Program-made: the position numbers and the translations under genes
Shown: positions 1 to 8,908 of the stretch, in pieces
Layout of the letters: each line of letters opens with the position of its first letter
Numbering within the stretch: the first letter of the stretch is position 1
The notes under the pieces: model-generated
Seen by the model: the letters and a program-made list of their open reading frames with translations, nothing else
Told to the model about the DNA's origin: nothing
Databases searched by the model: none
Assembly (NCBI RefSeq): GCF_951230155.1
Contig: NZ_CATNVD010000012.1
Span: 88,258-152,257, forward strand
Source: Parablautia sp. Marseille-Q6255
GTDB taxonomy: Bacteria > Bacillota > Clostridia > Lachnospirales > Lachnospiraceae
DNA length: 64,000 nucleotides
Direction of reading: 5' to 3'

Positions 1-1079
1 TCATAGTGCGTTCCGAACTGTTCATTCTCAAAGCGTTTCCAGTCAAAGACTGCCTCAACCGATGCGATCGCTACCTCGATCATGGAATCATCCGGCTCCT
101 TGGTCGTCAGATGCTGCATCGCCATACCCGGTCGGCTCAAAAGATTGACAAGCTTGCTGTCGGAAGAGCCTGCCAGCCGGATAAACTCATACGATACGCC
201 TGCGATCAACGGAAGAAGCGCAAGCCTTAAAACAATCCGCCAGAATGCTGTATTTACATGGATGACCGCAAACAGCGGGATGCTGACGACCATAATAAAT
301 ACAATACTGATAAACATAACAATAAACAAAAAGCTCGTTCCGCAGCGCTTATGCTCGCGGGAACTTGCCCGGACATTTTCCACATTGAGCTCCAGGCCAT
401 GCTCGATACAGTTGATGCACTTATGCTCCGCACCATGATACATAAACGTGCGCTGGATATCCTTCATCCGCGAGATCAAAAGCAGATATCCTGTAAAGAT
501 CACAAGCTTTACGATACCTTCCGCTACAAGTATCACGGTCTCAGAAGAAATGATCTGTTTTAAAAACCGCGATAAAAAGTAAGGAAGCATCATAAACAAA
601 GCAATAGAAAAAATCAGAGATACAATGACTGTCACTGTCATCATCAGATCTGTACTGTCTTTTTCTGCCCCTGCGCCGCCGCAGGCCGCTTCCTTCTCAA
701 GCTTTTCTTCACACGACTGCAGAACTGCCTGCGCCTGTGCCTCTTTTCCATGCTTTCTGAGCCTGTCTGCCTTTACCGCCGCCTTTTTGCGCGCCTTTCC
801 TTCCCGCTCTTCCCGCTCCTCCTGCGTCTCCTCTGCGAACAGAGAGGCCGAGTACATAAGCGTCTTCATACCAAGTACCATGGAATCAAAAAAATTAACA
901 ACGCCCCGGATGATCGGGAGCTTTATAAACCTGCTTTTCTGAAACCGGCTGCTGCTGATCGTCTGCGAATCTACCACAATCTGTCCGTCCGCTGTGCGCA
1001 CGGCAACTGCATACTTTTCACCGTTTCGCATCATAACGCCTTCGATCACAGCCTGACCGCCAATACCGGATGGTTTCAT
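1..1079 (-). CDS. DUF1385 family membrane protein, 3' end cut by window
   Basis: The protein starts MKPSGIGGQAVIEGVMMRNG, the typical opening of the DUF1385 family of Clostridia. A charged Glu/Lys/Ala stretch (about residues 75-120) is followed by hydrophobic segments and the conserved block MYHGAEHKCINCIEHG. The last segment before the window edge reads like the family C-terminal half, so only part of the end is missing. The start ATG at 1079 follows GAGGTGGGG by two bases. The family has no proven activity; it is often called a predicted metal-dependent enzyme because of the conserved His and Cys residues. It lies downstream of rpmE and rho, the usual Clostridia order, in which prmC and prfA normally follow; those would lie beyond base 1. 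Confidence 0.85.
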   Translation of the reverse strand, partial: MKPSGIGGQAVIEGVMMRNGEKYAVAVRTADGQIVVDSQTISSSRFQKSRFIKLPIIRGVVNFFDSMVLGMKTLMYSASLFAEETQEEREEREGKARKKAAVKADRLRKHGKEAQAQAVLQSCEEKLEKEAACGGAGAEKDSTDLMMTVTVIVSLIFSIALFMMLPYFLSRFLKQIISSETVILVAEGIVKLVIFTGYLLLISRMKDIQRTFMYHGAEHKCINCIEHGLELNVENVRASSREHKRCGTSFLFIVMFISIVFIMVVSIPLFAVIHVNTAFWRIVLRLALLPLIAGVSYEFIRLAGSSDSKLVNLLSRPGMAMQHLTTKEPDDSMIEVAIASVEAVFDWKRFENEQFGTHY

Positions 1080-1116
1080 ATCCCCACCTCATTTCATATT
1101 TCATTTATCCAATATA

Positions 1117-1149
1117 CGAAAACGGGCTGAGATTTTTCAACCTCAACCC
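1117..1149 (-). terminator. weak terminator-like hairpin after rpmE
   Basis: Downstream of rpmE on its strand, arms 1142-1149 and 1124-1131 can pair (GGGTTGAG with CTCAGCCC, one mismatch), followed by GTTTTC. The U-tract is short, so partial read-through into DUF1385 is likely. Inferred from sequence only. Confidence 0.4.
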
Positions 1150-1166
1150 TTGTTTTACTCATACTC

Positions 1167-1373
1167 TTATTTTGCCTCAATACCATACTTCTTATTGAAT
1201 CGCTCAATACGACCGCGAGCTGCTGCCGCCTTCTGCTGTCCTGTATAGAAGGAATGGCATTTGGAACAGATTTCCACGTGGATATCCTTCTTTGTGGATC
1301 CTGTTACGAATGTGTTTCCGCAGTTGCATGTAACTGTCGCCTGATAATACTCCGGATGGATTCCTGCTTTCAT
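1167..1373 (-). CDS. rpmE: 50S ribosomal protein L31, zinc-binding form
   Basis: This is a 68-residue L31 protein starting [10 protein letters not shown]. Cysteines at 16, 18, 36 and 39 form the CxC...CxxC zinc set of the zinc-containing (C+) paralogue. L31 sits on the large subunit near the central protuberance and bridges the two subunits. A GTG nine bases further upstream is open, but it lies inside the ribosome binding site AGAGGTG, so the ATG at 1373 is chosen; this also puts the first cysteine at the family position. The gene lies between rho and DUF1385, as in many Clostridia. The length is normal for the family. Confidence 0.95.
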   Translation of the reverse strand: MKAGIHPEYYQATVTCNCGNTFVTGSTKKDIHVEICSKCHSFYTGQQKAAAARGRIERFNKKYGIEAK

Positions 1374-1562
1374 TTCTTTCACCTCTTCTTCTTATTTTGT
1401 GAACTGCTGCATCTGGCACAATGCCAGCCTGCGTTTCTGGTCAATGCTGCTCAAATGTTACCACAGCAAGATACCCCAGACTATCCCTGCAAGTCCCTGC
1501 AGTTTCGCTCAAACGAGCAACATGAGAATGATAGCATAGTTTTCGCCAAAAATCAACTGGTT

Positions 1563-3317
1563 TTAAATGAATTTTTGCCTTCTGACCTTCTGTACAAGCT
1601 CCCGGTTATCCCTTGTGTGGACGAACATATTCAGGATATTCTCGACTGCCTCATCAGACTTCATTCCGTTTAATGCACGCCGCATAATATAGACTGCCTC
1701 CTGCTCCTCACGGTCAAGCAAAAGATCATCGCGCCGCGTACCCGATTTCGGGAAATCGATCGCAGGGAACACACGCTTTTCTGAAAGCTTTCTGTCGAGC
1801 ACAAGCTCCATATTTCCAGTCCCCTTAAACTCCTCATAGACCACATCATCCATTTTGCTTCCCGTATCGACCAGAGCAGTTGCCAGGATCGTAAGGCTGC
1901 CTCCCTCGCGCATATTTCTGGCTGCGCCAAAGAAACGCTTCGGCATATGCAAAGCTGCCGGATCAAGACCGCCGGAGAGTGTACGTCCGCTTGGCGGTAC
2001 CGTCATGTTATACGCACGCGCCAGACGCGTGATGCTGTCGAGCAGGATCGTCACATCCTCATTTTGCTCCACAAGACGCTTTGCGCGCTCGATCACCATC
2101 TCCGACACACGCTTGTGATGCTCTGGAAGCTCATCAAACGTGGAATAGATGACCTCTACGTTTTCTCCGCAGATTGCCTCCTTAATATCCGTAACTTCCT
2201 CCGGGCGTTCATCGATCAGCAGGATCAGCAGCCGCATCTTCGGATCGTTCTCCAGAATAGAATGCGCCACATCTTTCAAAAGAGTCGTTTTTCCTGCCTT
2301 CGGAGGCGATACGATCATTCCTCTCTGCCCTTTTCCGATCGGTGAAAACAGATCAACAATACGCATCGCAGTCGCCCTTGTACCGCGCTCCATCCGAAGC
2401 CTCTCATTCGGAAAAATCGGCGTCATATCTTCGAAGTTGTGCCTCCGCATGGCCTCCGCAGGCGTCTTCCCGTTAATAGTCTTCAGATACAGCAAAGCGC
2501 CGAACTTCTCCTGCTGTGCCCGTATCCGCATATTTCCGGAGATAATATCCCCTGTTTTCAGGTTAAATCTGCGGATCTGGGACGGTGAAACATACACATC
2601 ATTCTCCCCTGGCATATAATTGTCGCTGCGGATAAAGCCAAAACCATCCGGCATAACTTCCAGGATTCCCTTTGCCACAATCCCGCTGTCAAGCTGAGAC
2701 AGCTCTGTCGGCGGCCTGTCCGTGCGCGCCTCGCTGCTCTCATTGTTCTCTCTGCGGTATCCGTTCCCGTAGCTATTTTCATTGTTCTCCCTGCGGTACC
2801 CGTTCCCGTAGCTGTTCTCATTGTTCTCTCTGCGGGAGCTGTTCCCGTAACCATTCTCATTATTCTCCCTGCGGTACCCGTTCCCGTAGCTGTTCTCATT
2901 ATTTTCTCTGCGGGGGCTGTTCCCGTAGTTATTCTCATTATTTTCTCTGCGGTATCCATTCCCGTAGCCATTCTCATTGTTTTCTCTGCGGGAACTGTGC
3001 CCGTAGCTGTTTTCATTTTTTTCTCTGGCTGCTGTCTCGGTTCTGTGCACAGGACCGCTCTGATGCCCTGCTTCCGTCTCAGTCCTTGCGGTCTGACTCC
3101 TGCGCCGCGCAGTCCCGTTCTCGTGCGCCGTGTCACTTTGATCCGGTGCTGCCTGACCAGAGGCTTCTGCTGTCTCACTCTGCCTGTCCTTCTCATCCTG
3201 CGCAAGCATCGCCCCGATGAGATCACTCTTTTTCATCGTGGAAATCCCCCGCATGCCCCTGGCTTTTGCCAGCTCCTTTAACACTGCCAAAGACAATGAT
3301 TCATATTTTTCTCTCAT
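1563..3317 (-). CDS. rho: Transcription termination factor Rho with Asn-rich repeat insert
   Basis: This hexameric RNA-dependent ATPase terminates transcription. In the 584-residue product, a SAP-like Rho_N segment (about 1-45) is followed by a low-complexity region (46-205), the RNA-binding cold-shock domain (about 208-285, with [20 protein letters not shown]) and the RecA-like motor. Walker A is SPPKAGKTT (337-345), Walker B is LLILLIDE (363-370), and the Q/R-loop region is at about 449-468. The core is complete and well conserved. The insert holds about seven 13-residue copies of an RRENNEN-YGN type unit and makes the protein much longer than the roughly 420 residues of E. coli Rho. A GTG two codons upstream is part of the GAGGTG ribosome binding site, so the ATG at 3317 is used. 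Confidence 0.95.
   Translation of the reverse strand: MREKYESLSLAVLKELAKARGMRGISTMKKSDLIGAMLAQDEKDRQSETAEASGQAAPDQSDTAHENGTARRRSQTARTETEAGHQSGPVHRTETAAREKNENSYGHSSRRENNENGYGNGYRRENNENNYGNSPRRENNENSYGNGYRRENNENGYGNSSRRENNENSYGNGYRRENNENSYGNGYRRENNESSEARTDRPPTELSQLDSGIVAKGILEVMPDGFGFIRSDNYMPGENDVYVSPSQIRRFNLKTGDIISGNMRIRAQQEKFGALLYLKTINGKTPAEAMRRHNFEDMTPIFPNERLRMERGTRATAMRIVDLFSPIGKGQRGMIVSPPKAGKTTLLKDVAHSILENDPKMRLLILLIDERPEEVTDIKEAICGENVEVIYSTFDELPEHHKRVSEMVIERAKRLVEQNEDVTILLDSITRLARAYNMTVPPSGRTLSGGLDPAALHMPKRFFGAARNMREGGSLTILATALVDTGSKMDDVVYEEFKGTGNMELVLDRKLSEKRVFPAIDFPKSGTRRDDLLLDREEQEAVYIMRRALNGMKSDEAVENILNMFVHTRDNRELVQKVRRQKFI
2733..3026 (-). repeat. 39-bp coding tandem repeat inside rho (13-residue Asn-rich unit)
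   Basis: Residues 98-195 of Rho are built from about seven and a half near-identical units of 13 residues, such as [13 protein letters not shown] and [13 protein letters not shown]. The DNA unit is therefore 39 bp. Units differ at a few codons, mostly Ser/Gly/Asn before YGN and the last two residues. The composition (Asn, Gly, Tyr, Arg, Glu) suggests a disordered, prion-like segment. Confidence 0.95.
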
Positions 3318-3364
3318 ATTCACCTCATAAAACTTTCCTGTTTTGTCTGTCTGCTAAATCCTGA

Positions 3365-3393
3365 ATTATCATTTACCGGGATAACTGTCTGAA
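3365..3393 (-). promoter_or_regulatory. candidate rho promoter
   Basis: On the minus strand TTCAGA and GATAAT are separated by 17 bases, about 50 bases before the rho start. The -35 is weak, so this is only a candidate. Confidence 0.35.
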
Positions 3394-3457
3394 CCGACTG
3401 AAACGAAAGCAGCGTTTCTGATTGCTGCTGATTTTTATTATCATATCATATCACATA

Positions 3458-3536
3458 AAAAAAGAAAAGAAAAATTTTCGGACTGCAAAAACACAGACGC
3501 CGTTTTCACGAACATCCCGCCGGTATCCTGCAGTCC
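3458..3536 (-). terminator. Rho-independent terminator after the TIGR04086-type gene
   Basis: On the minus strand GGACTGCA (3529-3536) can pair with TGCAGTCC (3480-3487), followed directly by GAAAATTTTTCTTTTC and more T. The loop is long (about 41 nt) and may contain further structure. It lies just downstream of the membrane-protein gene ending at 3549. Confidence 0.55.
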
Positions 3537-3548
3537 GTACTCCTTTTG

Positions 3549-3926
3549 TCAGCGCGCGAGCATGCCGCCGGCCATTCCTCCTGCCGCACACATCAGCAGC
3601 GCACCGACGGCCCCTGCAGCATCAAATGCACCGGCCACACCACTCATGCGCGAGATCACAAACAGCAAAAGAAAATACAAAATGCCGCTGATCATTCCCC
3701 ATACAAATTTCCGTCTCTGTGACTTTCCGCCGCAGTACATCCCCCCTGCAAAGCAGGAAAGCACGTACGTCGCAAAGATCCCCACCTGCATGATCCCTGC
3801 CTCCGGCTGAAGCTTCAGCATACCAAATGCCAGAAGCAGCAAAAGCACGACTGTGACAAGCGCTGCCAGTATGAGGCTTTTTAAAACCGTCCACGCGGCT
3901 CCCATATTGCCTCTGATCTGTTCCAT
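3549..3926 (-). CDS. TIGR04086 family small membrane protein
   Basis: This is a 125-residue integral membrane protein with four hydrophobic segments at about 14-36, 43-64, 70-92 and 98-122. The third is preceded by the basic patch KSQRRK. Small residues are common in the helices (CFAGGMYCGG, CAAGGMAGGM). Size and pattern fit the TIGR04086 family, found almost only in Firmicutes and of unknown function; the family name is from recall. A good ribosome binding site (AGGGGATAAAGGATGG region) precedes the ATG at 3926. It is transcribed divergently from the CNNM-type gene and has its own likely terminator, so it is probably monocistronic. Confidence 0.7.
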   Translation of the reverse strand: MEQIRGNMGAAWTVLKSLILAALVTVVLLLLLAFGMLKLQPEAGIMQVGIFATYVLSCFAGGMYCGGKSQRRKFVWGMISGILYFLLLFVISRMSGVAGAFDAAGAVGALLMCAAGGMAGGMLAR

Positions 3927-4034
3927 CCTTTATCCCCTCCTTTGTTCATATATATGCTCCGTCCGTTTCTTTTATCCTAGCGCCCTCTCTTTTGGGTTTT
4001 TATTTTAATTTTATAGTTTTGGTTCAAGTTTATG

Positions 4035-4063
4035 TTGCTTTTTATCTGAAAATATTGTATGAT
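4035..4063 (+). promoter_or_regulatory. sigma-A type promoter for the CNNM/CorC gene
   Basis: TTGCTT (4035-4040), a 17-base spacer and TATGAT (4058-4063) lie about 36 bases before the start codon in an A+T-rich divergent intergenic region. Confidence 0.6.
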
Positions 4064-4098
4064 TCTCATTAAAATATTTTATAAAGGAGATGATTTTT

Positions 4099-5385
4099 TT
4101 GGCCCCTGAAGACGCCATACAATTTCTGGCGCTCGTCATTCTTGTCGCATTATCCGCATTTTTCTCTTCTGCTGAGACAGCTCTGACCACGGTCAACCGA
4201 ATCAAGCTGCAGGCTATGGCGGAGGATGGAAGCAAGGCTGCGACAAAGGTACTGAAAACTATTGAGAATTCTTCAAAAATGCTCAGCGCGATCCTGATCG
4301 GCAACAATCTGGTCAACAACTTTATCACGGCTATCGCCACTGCCCTCGCGATCAAGTTTATGGGAAATGGCTCCGTTGGCTTTGTGACAGGTATTGTGAC
4401 GATCCTTGTCCTGATCTTTGGTGAGATTACACCAAAGACCTTCGCTACGGTCAATTCTGAGAGACTTTCTCTTGCGTACGCGACCTTTATCCTGCTTCTG
4501 ATGAAGCTTCTGACTCCGGTCATTGTGATCATCAATTTCATCTGCCGCTCCATTTTGAAGCTTCTGCATGTCGAGGCAGACAGCTCGCTCAATACCATGA
4601 CAGAGATGGAGCTGCGCACGATCGTGGATGTCAGCCATAAGGATGGAGTCATTGAAAAAGAAGAACGCCAGATGATCTATAACGTCGTTGATTTTGGCGA
4701 TTCACAGGCAAAAGACGTCATGGTACCGCGCGCCGATATGGTAGCGATCAGTGAAAGTGCCTCCTATGAGGAGATCAAGGACGTCTTTCACGCTGAGAAA
4801 TATACGCGGCTTCCTGTTTTCCAGAATGACCGCGACAACATTATCGGAATTCTGAACATAAAGGATTTCTTCTTCTGTGATACACAGGATTTTGATGTAA
4901 AAAACGTCATGTACGAACCGTATTATACGTATGAGTTTAAGAAAACCTCTGAGCTTCTTATTGAGATGCAGAACAATTCCGTAAGCATCGCTATCGTGCT
5001 TGATGAATACGGCGCTGCAGTCGGTATGATCTCACTTGAGGACCTTCTGGAGGAGATCGTCGGAGAGATCCGCGATGAATACGATGAGGACGAGGAGGAT
5101 CTGATCCAGAAGATCAGCGACCGGGAATATCTGATCGAAGGCTCTGTAAAGCTTGATGACATCAATGATGCCCTGGAGCTTACGCTCCACTCTGATGAAT
5201 ACGACTCTGTCGGCGGACTCATCATTGAAAAACTCGATCATCTGCCTGCGGAACAGGAATCAGTCGTCACCACGGAAAACATACGGCTTACGGTAGAAAA
5301 AATGGATAAAACACGTATCGAATCCGTCCGTCTCGTTCTTCCTGAGACTCCGAATGAGGATGAGACTTCCGACACAGAGGAATAA
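4099..5385 (+). CDS. CNNM/CorC-type hemolysin family membrane protein
   Basis: This 428-residue protein has the order DUF21 membrane domain (about 1-185, including [14 protein letters not shown]), two CBS domains (about 200-320, with [10 protein letters not shown] and the LPVF segment) and a C-terminal CorC_HlyC domain (about 335-415, with [16 protein letters not shown]). This is the CNNM/CorC/TlyC layout, linked in several bacteria to Mg2+ or Co2+ export. The old name hemolysin is probably misleading. An ATG at 4090 is in frame but directly abuts AAAGGAG, leaving no spacing; the TTG at 4099, nine bases after the Shine-Dalgarno, is a better start. A strong terminator follows, so the gene stands alone. 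Confidence 0.88.
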   Translation: MAPEDAIQFLALVILVALSAFFSSAETALTTVNRIKLQAMAEDGSKAATKVLKTIENSSKMLSAILIGNNLVNNFITAIATALAIKFMGNGSVGFVTGIVTILVLIFGEITPKTFATVNSERLSLAYATFILLLMKLLTPVIVIINFICRSILKLLHVEADSSLNTMTEMELRTIVDVSHKDGVIEKEERQMIYNVVDFGDSQAKDVMVPRADMVAISESASYEEIKDVFHAEKYTRLPVFQNDRDNIIGILNIKDFFFCDTQDFDVKNVMYEPYYTYEFKKTSELLIEMQNNSVSIAIVLDEYGAAVGMISLEDLLEEIVGEIRDEYDEDEEDLIQKISDREYLIEGSVKLDDINDALELTLHSDEYDSVGGLIIEKLDHLPAEQESVVTTENIRLTVEKMDKTRIESVRLVLPETPNEDETSDTEE

Positions 5386-5409
5386 ACCAGAAAAACCATA
5401 AACAACAGC

Positions 5410-5470
5410 AAAAAAACTCCCACAGGGACCGGTATTTTAAATACCTGATCTCTGTGGGAATTTTTATTTT
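5410..5470. terminator. bidirectional terminator between convergent genes
   Basis: TCCCACAG at 5418 and CTGTGGGA near 5459 pair, with an inner imperfect stem around GGTATTTTAAATACC. A-runs on the left and T-runs on the right allow termination of both the rightward CNNM-type gene and the leftward NlpC/P60 gene. Confidence 0.85.
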
Positions 5471-5494
5471 TCCTGAATTTTTATTTCTCCTGTA

Positions 5495-7255
5495 TCAGTC
5501 CTGGATAATGCGCGTCGCCCACACAGCATTTCCGTTGATGCCGGATACGATCGTCCCGACCTTTCGCCCGGCTGCATGGATGACCTGTCCGTCTCCGATG
5601 TACATGCTGACATGGTAGACATAGCCGTTGCGCGCATAAAAGATCAGATCACCTGGCTGCGCCGATTCTACCGGGATCTGCATGCCATACTGAGACTGGT
5701 CCTCCGCCACTCTCGGAAGAGAATATCCGAAATTTGCATAAATGCTCTGTACAAACCCGGAGCAGTCCGCACCAGTCGTCAGACTCGTGCCGCCCCATAC
5801 GTATGGGTTGCCGACAAACTGGAGCGCAAAGTTCACGATCGCCTCTCTTGTCATCGCCGCCTGCGATGCCTTCTTTACAGAAGTCAGGGTAAAATAACAC
5901 GCCGCATTGTCCTGCGGCTCCACCAGCACCTGCGCCAGCGGCATATTGTTCTCACCTTTTTCGGAGACAGCGCTTTCTGCCGTATTTCCTGTAATGAGAC
6001 TGTCTTTTCTGACAAATCCCCTCGCATTTCCCGACTCTACGAACAGCCAGTCTGCTCCTGCATCCTCCAGTATGTAGCACAGCGCTCCGTCCCCAAGCAC
6101 GCCTGTCGCGCGTGCAGACTCTTTACGCTGCTCACGGATCGACACCTCACCGGAAGCCAGCGCGTACACCTTATCTGCCAGTACCTCCCCGGTTGTGGTA
6201 TGTGTATGTGCAAATGCCGCGTTTTCCGTCCTTGCCATAAGCAGGCGGGCAGTCGGCAGCTCTTCATCCCCCTTGATCTTCCGGATCCGCTTTGCTGTTT
6301 CTCCGGTCACAACAGCCTCTGCCTGCACGAATCCGCGCACATTTCCTGACTCTACATAGTACCAGCCATCCTCCTGATCCTCAAGGATGTAGCATAAGCC
6401 ATAGTACGGCAGACTTCCCGTTTCACTGGCGCTGCTGTCTTTTTCCTCATACACAGACGCACCTTCTCTGACCTTTACGATCGCAGGCTCTTCCTCCACC
6501 TGTGTGAACCGGAACTCAAGCTCTATATCCGGAGGAACGATGATCTTCTGATGCGCGATCAGCTCCTCATTGGAATCAAACTCCGAGGTTTCTGACTCTG
6601 ATTCCTCTTCTGTCTCGGTCTCCGTCTCCTCATCCGATCCGGATTCTGTCTCCGTCTCTCCCGGCAGCGTCTCCGTCTGGGCTGGCTGCGTCTCTGTCTG
6701 CCCCGGCGTCTCTGTCTGGGCTGGCTGCGTCTCTGTCTGCCCCGGCGTCTCCGTCTGGGCTGGCTGCGTCTCCGTCTGTCCCGGCGTCTCCGTCTGAGCG
6801 GGCTGCGTCTCTGTCTGTCCCGGCGTCTCCGTCTGCGGCGGCTGTGTCTCTGTCTGTCCCGGCGTCTCCGTCTGCGGCGGCTGTGTCTCTGTCTGTCCCG
6901 GCGTCTCCGTCTGAGCGGGCTGCGTCTCTGTCTGTCCCGGCGTCTCCGTCTGCGGCGGCTGTGTCTCTGTCTGAGCCGGTTTCTCCGTCTGCGGCGGCTG
7001 CGTCTCTGTCTGAGCCGGTTTCTCTGTCTGAGCCGGCTTTTCTGTCTGAGCCGGCTTTTCTGTCTCCTTTGACACATTTTCCGTCTGAGCTGGCTTTTCG
7101 GGTTTCTTTTTCTTTTCTGCTGCTGATGCAGGCGATAAGACGGCCTCCTGCTTTTCCCGTCTCACCGCGCTCTCGTCTACAGCACTACTGACTGTGCATG
7201 ACGCGAGGAGCAGCGTCATACACAATGCGGCAGTCAGTAATCTCTTTCTTCGCAT
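5495..7255 (-). CDS. NlpC/P60 cell-wall hydrolase, probable lipoprotein, with repeat linker and two SH3-like domains
   Basis: This 586-residue exported protein probably cleaves peptidoglycan stem peptides. The signal sequence MRRKRLLTAALCMTLLLASC ends in a lipobox-like LASC, so Cys20 may be lipidated. A Gln/Thr/Glu/Pro-rich linker (55-200) and an acidic stretch (200-232) follow. Two bacterial SH3-like modules come next (about 258-318 and 360-425, each ending in ESGN-RGFV). The NlpC/P60 domain is at about 468-584, with catalytic Cys498 (GADCSGF), His548 (YHVSMYIG) and His560. An upstream in-frame ATG exists, but the ATG at 7255 has GGGAG eight bases before it and starts the signal peptide. It has its own promoter and a hairpin-containing 5' UTR. 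Confidence 0.92.
   Translation of the reverse strand: MRRKRLLTAALCMTLLLASCTVSSAVDESAVRREKQEAVLSPASAAEKKKKPEKPAQTENVSKETEKPAQTEKPAQTEKPAQTETQPPQTEKPAQTETQPPQTETPGQTETQPAQTETPGQTETQPPQTETPGQTETQPPQTETPGQTETQPAQTETPGQTETQPAQTETPGQTETQPAQTETPGQTETQPAQTETLPGETETESGSDEETETETEEESESETSEFDSNEELIAHQKIIVPPDIELEFRFTQVEEEPAIVKVREGASVYEEKDSSASETGSLPYYGLCYILEDQEDGWYYVESGNVRGFVQAEAVVTGETAKRIRKIKGDEELPTARLLMARTENAAFAHTHTTTGEVLADKVYALASGEVSIREQRKESARATGVLGDGALCYILEDAGADWLFVESGNARGFVRKDSLITGNTAESAVSEKGENNMPLAQVLVEPQDNAACYFTLTSVKKASQAAMTREAIVNFALQFVGNPYVWGGTSLTTGADCSGFVQSIYANFGYSLPRVAEDQSQYGMQIPVESAQPGDLIFYARNGYVYHVSMYIGDGQVIHAAGRKVGTIVSGINGNAVWATRIIQD
6671..6943 (-). repeat. seven 39-bp tandem repeats in the NlpC/P60 linker
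   Basis: Residues 105-195 consist of exactly seven copies of the 13-residue unit TPGQTETQPAQTE, with Ala or Pro as the only variable position in most units. The DNA period is 39 bp. Shorter PAQTE units precede it. Such repeats are prone to copy-number change. Confidence 0.95.
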
Positions 7256-7276
7256 AGTTTTCTCCCGTATATCAGT

Positions 7277-7330
7277 ATAGCGCCAGTCTGCGGTAAGCGA
7301 CATGTCCTGTCCCTCGCAGACTGACGCTAT
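7277..7330 (-). promoter_or_regulatory. 16-bp hairpin in the 5' UTR of the NlpC/P60 gene
   Basis: Arms 7277-7292 and 7315-7330 pair over 16 positions with one mismatch and a 22-base loop. It lies between the promoter and the ribosome binding site. No T-run follows, so it is not a terminator; it may affect mRNA stability or translation. Confidence 0.6.
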
Positions 7331-7351
7331 CATGTTTAAAATTTATCTTTT

Positions 7352-7380
7352 ATGATAGCATACCATATTTTTATTGTAAA
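7352..7380 (-). promoter_or_regulatory. promoter of the NlpC/P60 gene
   Basis: On the minus strand TTTACA (7375-7380), a 17-base spacer and TATCAT (7352-7357) are followed by a roughly 90-base leader. Confidence 0.6.
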
Positions 7381-7461
7381 GTCAGGTTACAGAACTTTCA
7401 CGAATCGTTCACATTTCCTTCTGCCCTTTCCCTGCCCGGGATGCCGCCCCCGCGCGCATGA

Positions 7462-8898
7462 CTACTTTGTCCACGTATTTTTGGAAAACAGGATCAAAAT
7501 CGGAAACAGCTCCAGTCTTCCCACCAGCATATCAAAGGTCAGCACCAGCTTGGAAAAATCAGAATACATGCCGAAGTTCCCTGTCGGTCCTACCATCCCG
7601 AGTCCTGGACCGATATTGTTGAGCGTTGCCGCCACTGCCGTAAAGTTTGTAGTAAAATCAAAATTGTCAAGTGAGATCAGCAGCACAGACCCCGCAAAAA
7701 TAAACAGATACAAAACCAGAAATACGTTGACCGCGCGCATGACTGTGTGCTCTACGAGTCTCCCGTCCATTTTGACTTTTCTGACATTATGCGGGTGCAC
7801 GATGTAATCAAGCTCTTTCAGGATAGACTTAAACAGCAGGATGATGCGCGATACCTTGATACCTCCGCCTGTGCTCCCCGCACATGCCCCGATCAGCATC
7901 AGAAGGACCAGGATCATTTTTGAAAACTGCGGCCACAGCTCAAAATCTGTTGTCGCAAATCCGGTCGTGGTAATGATAGATCCGACCTGAAAGGCCGCCT
8001 GCTGAAAGGCCTTCACACCGCTCGGGAACATGCCTGCCACGTTTATTGTGATCAGAATAATGGACGCCAGAATGATCGCCAGATACGTCCACACTTCACT
8101 TGATCTGGCTGCCTCTTTCCACTTTTTTCGGAGCAGCAGGTAATAAAAGTTAAAATTAACTCCAAACAGGATCATAAAAACCGTAACTACAACCTGCAGG
8201 TAGACAGAATAGCTTCCTATGCTGTCATTTTTGATCCCGAAGCCTCCTGTACCGGCGGTACCGAACATGGTAGTCAGAGAATCAAACACCGGCATACCGC
8301 CCAGCAAAAGCAGAACAAGCTGGAGCACTGACAGCCCCACGTACATCTTATACAGCAGAAGCGCCGTACTCTTTACCTTTGGCACAAGCTTTCCCACCGA
8401 CGGTCCCGGACTTTCCGCCTTCATCAGATACATCGTACTGCCTCCCGCAAGCGGAAGGATCGCCATTACGAGTACAAGCACACCCATGCCGCCGATCCAG
8501 TGTGTAAAGCTCCTCCAAAACAGCAGGCACTTTGGCATCGACTCTACCTCAGGAAGGATACTCGAGCCCGTCGTCGTAAAACCGGAAACCACCTCAAACA
8601 GCGCGTCAATATACGAGGGGATACTTCCCGCGATCACAAATGGCAGTGCGCCGAACGCACTTAAAGCGATCCAGCAAAGCGCCACCGCCACAAAGCCCTC
8701 CCTCGCATAAATACATTTATTTTTTACCTTTTTGCGTATCAGCAGCATGCCGCTGCCAAGACACAGCAAGATCGTGATCAGCAGCGCATACCCTGCCTTT
8801 TCTTTGTAGAGAAGCGCTGTGATCAGAGCCGGGATCATAAAAGCCGCTTCAAAGTTCAGCACCCACCCGATAATATGTATAATAATCCCATAGTTCAT
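7462..8898 (-). CDS. trkH: TrkH family potassium uptake channel subunit
   Basis: This 478-residue polytopic protein has the four-fold repeated pore layout of Trk/Ktr/HKT K+ transporters. Selectivity-filter regions can be seen around TTGSSILPEV, TAGTGGFGIKND, TTTGFATTDFE and NNIGPGLGMVG. It begins ten bases after trkA on the same strand. TrkA is the cytoplasmic gating ring that binds nucleotide, so the two form one K+ uptake system. A second, different pair (ktrB/ktrA) lies at 45.6-47.7 kb. The length and eight or more membrane helices are normal for TrkH. Confidence 0.92.
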   Translation of the reverse strand: MNYGIIIHIIGWVLNFEAAFMIPALITALLYKEKAGYALLITILLCLGSGMLLIRKKVKNKCIYAREGFVAVALCWIALSAFGALPFVIAGSIPSYIDALFEVVSGFTTTGSSILPEVESMPKCLLFWRSFTHWIGGMGVLVLVMAILPLAGGSTMYLMKAESPGPSVGKLVPKVKSTALLLYKMYVGLSVLQLVLLLLGGMPVFDSLTTMFGTAGTGGFGIKNDSIGSYSVYLQVVVTVFMILFGVNFNFYYLLLRKKWKEAARSSEVWTYLAIILASIILITINVAGMFPSGVKAFQQAAFQVGSIITTTGFATTDFELWPQFSKMILVLLMLIGACAGSTGGGIKVSRIILLFKSILKELDYIVHPHNVRKVKMDGRLVEHTVMRAVNVFLVLYLFIFAGSVLLISLDNFDFTTNFTAVAATLNNIGPGLGMVGPTGNFGMYSDFSKLVLTFDMLVGRLELFPILILFSKNTWTK

Positions 8899-8908
8899 TT
8901 CTCTTATC

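Noticed and set aside
2733..3026. possible CRISPR array in rho
   Set aside because: The 39-bp units are contiguous, coding, in frame and without unique spacers.
5238..5423. small minus-strand open frame over the end of the CNNM gene
   Set aside because: Antisense shadow, Ser/Val-rich, crossing the C-terminal domain of the real gene.
6671..6943. possible CRISPR array in the NlpC/P60 gene
   Set aside because: Contiguous coding repeats without spacers.
6559..7077. Arg-rich minus frame and Ser/Val-rich plus frame over the repeat linker
   Set aside because: They arise from the 39-bp repeats read in other frames; the NlpC/P60 frame carries the signal peptide and catalytic domain.
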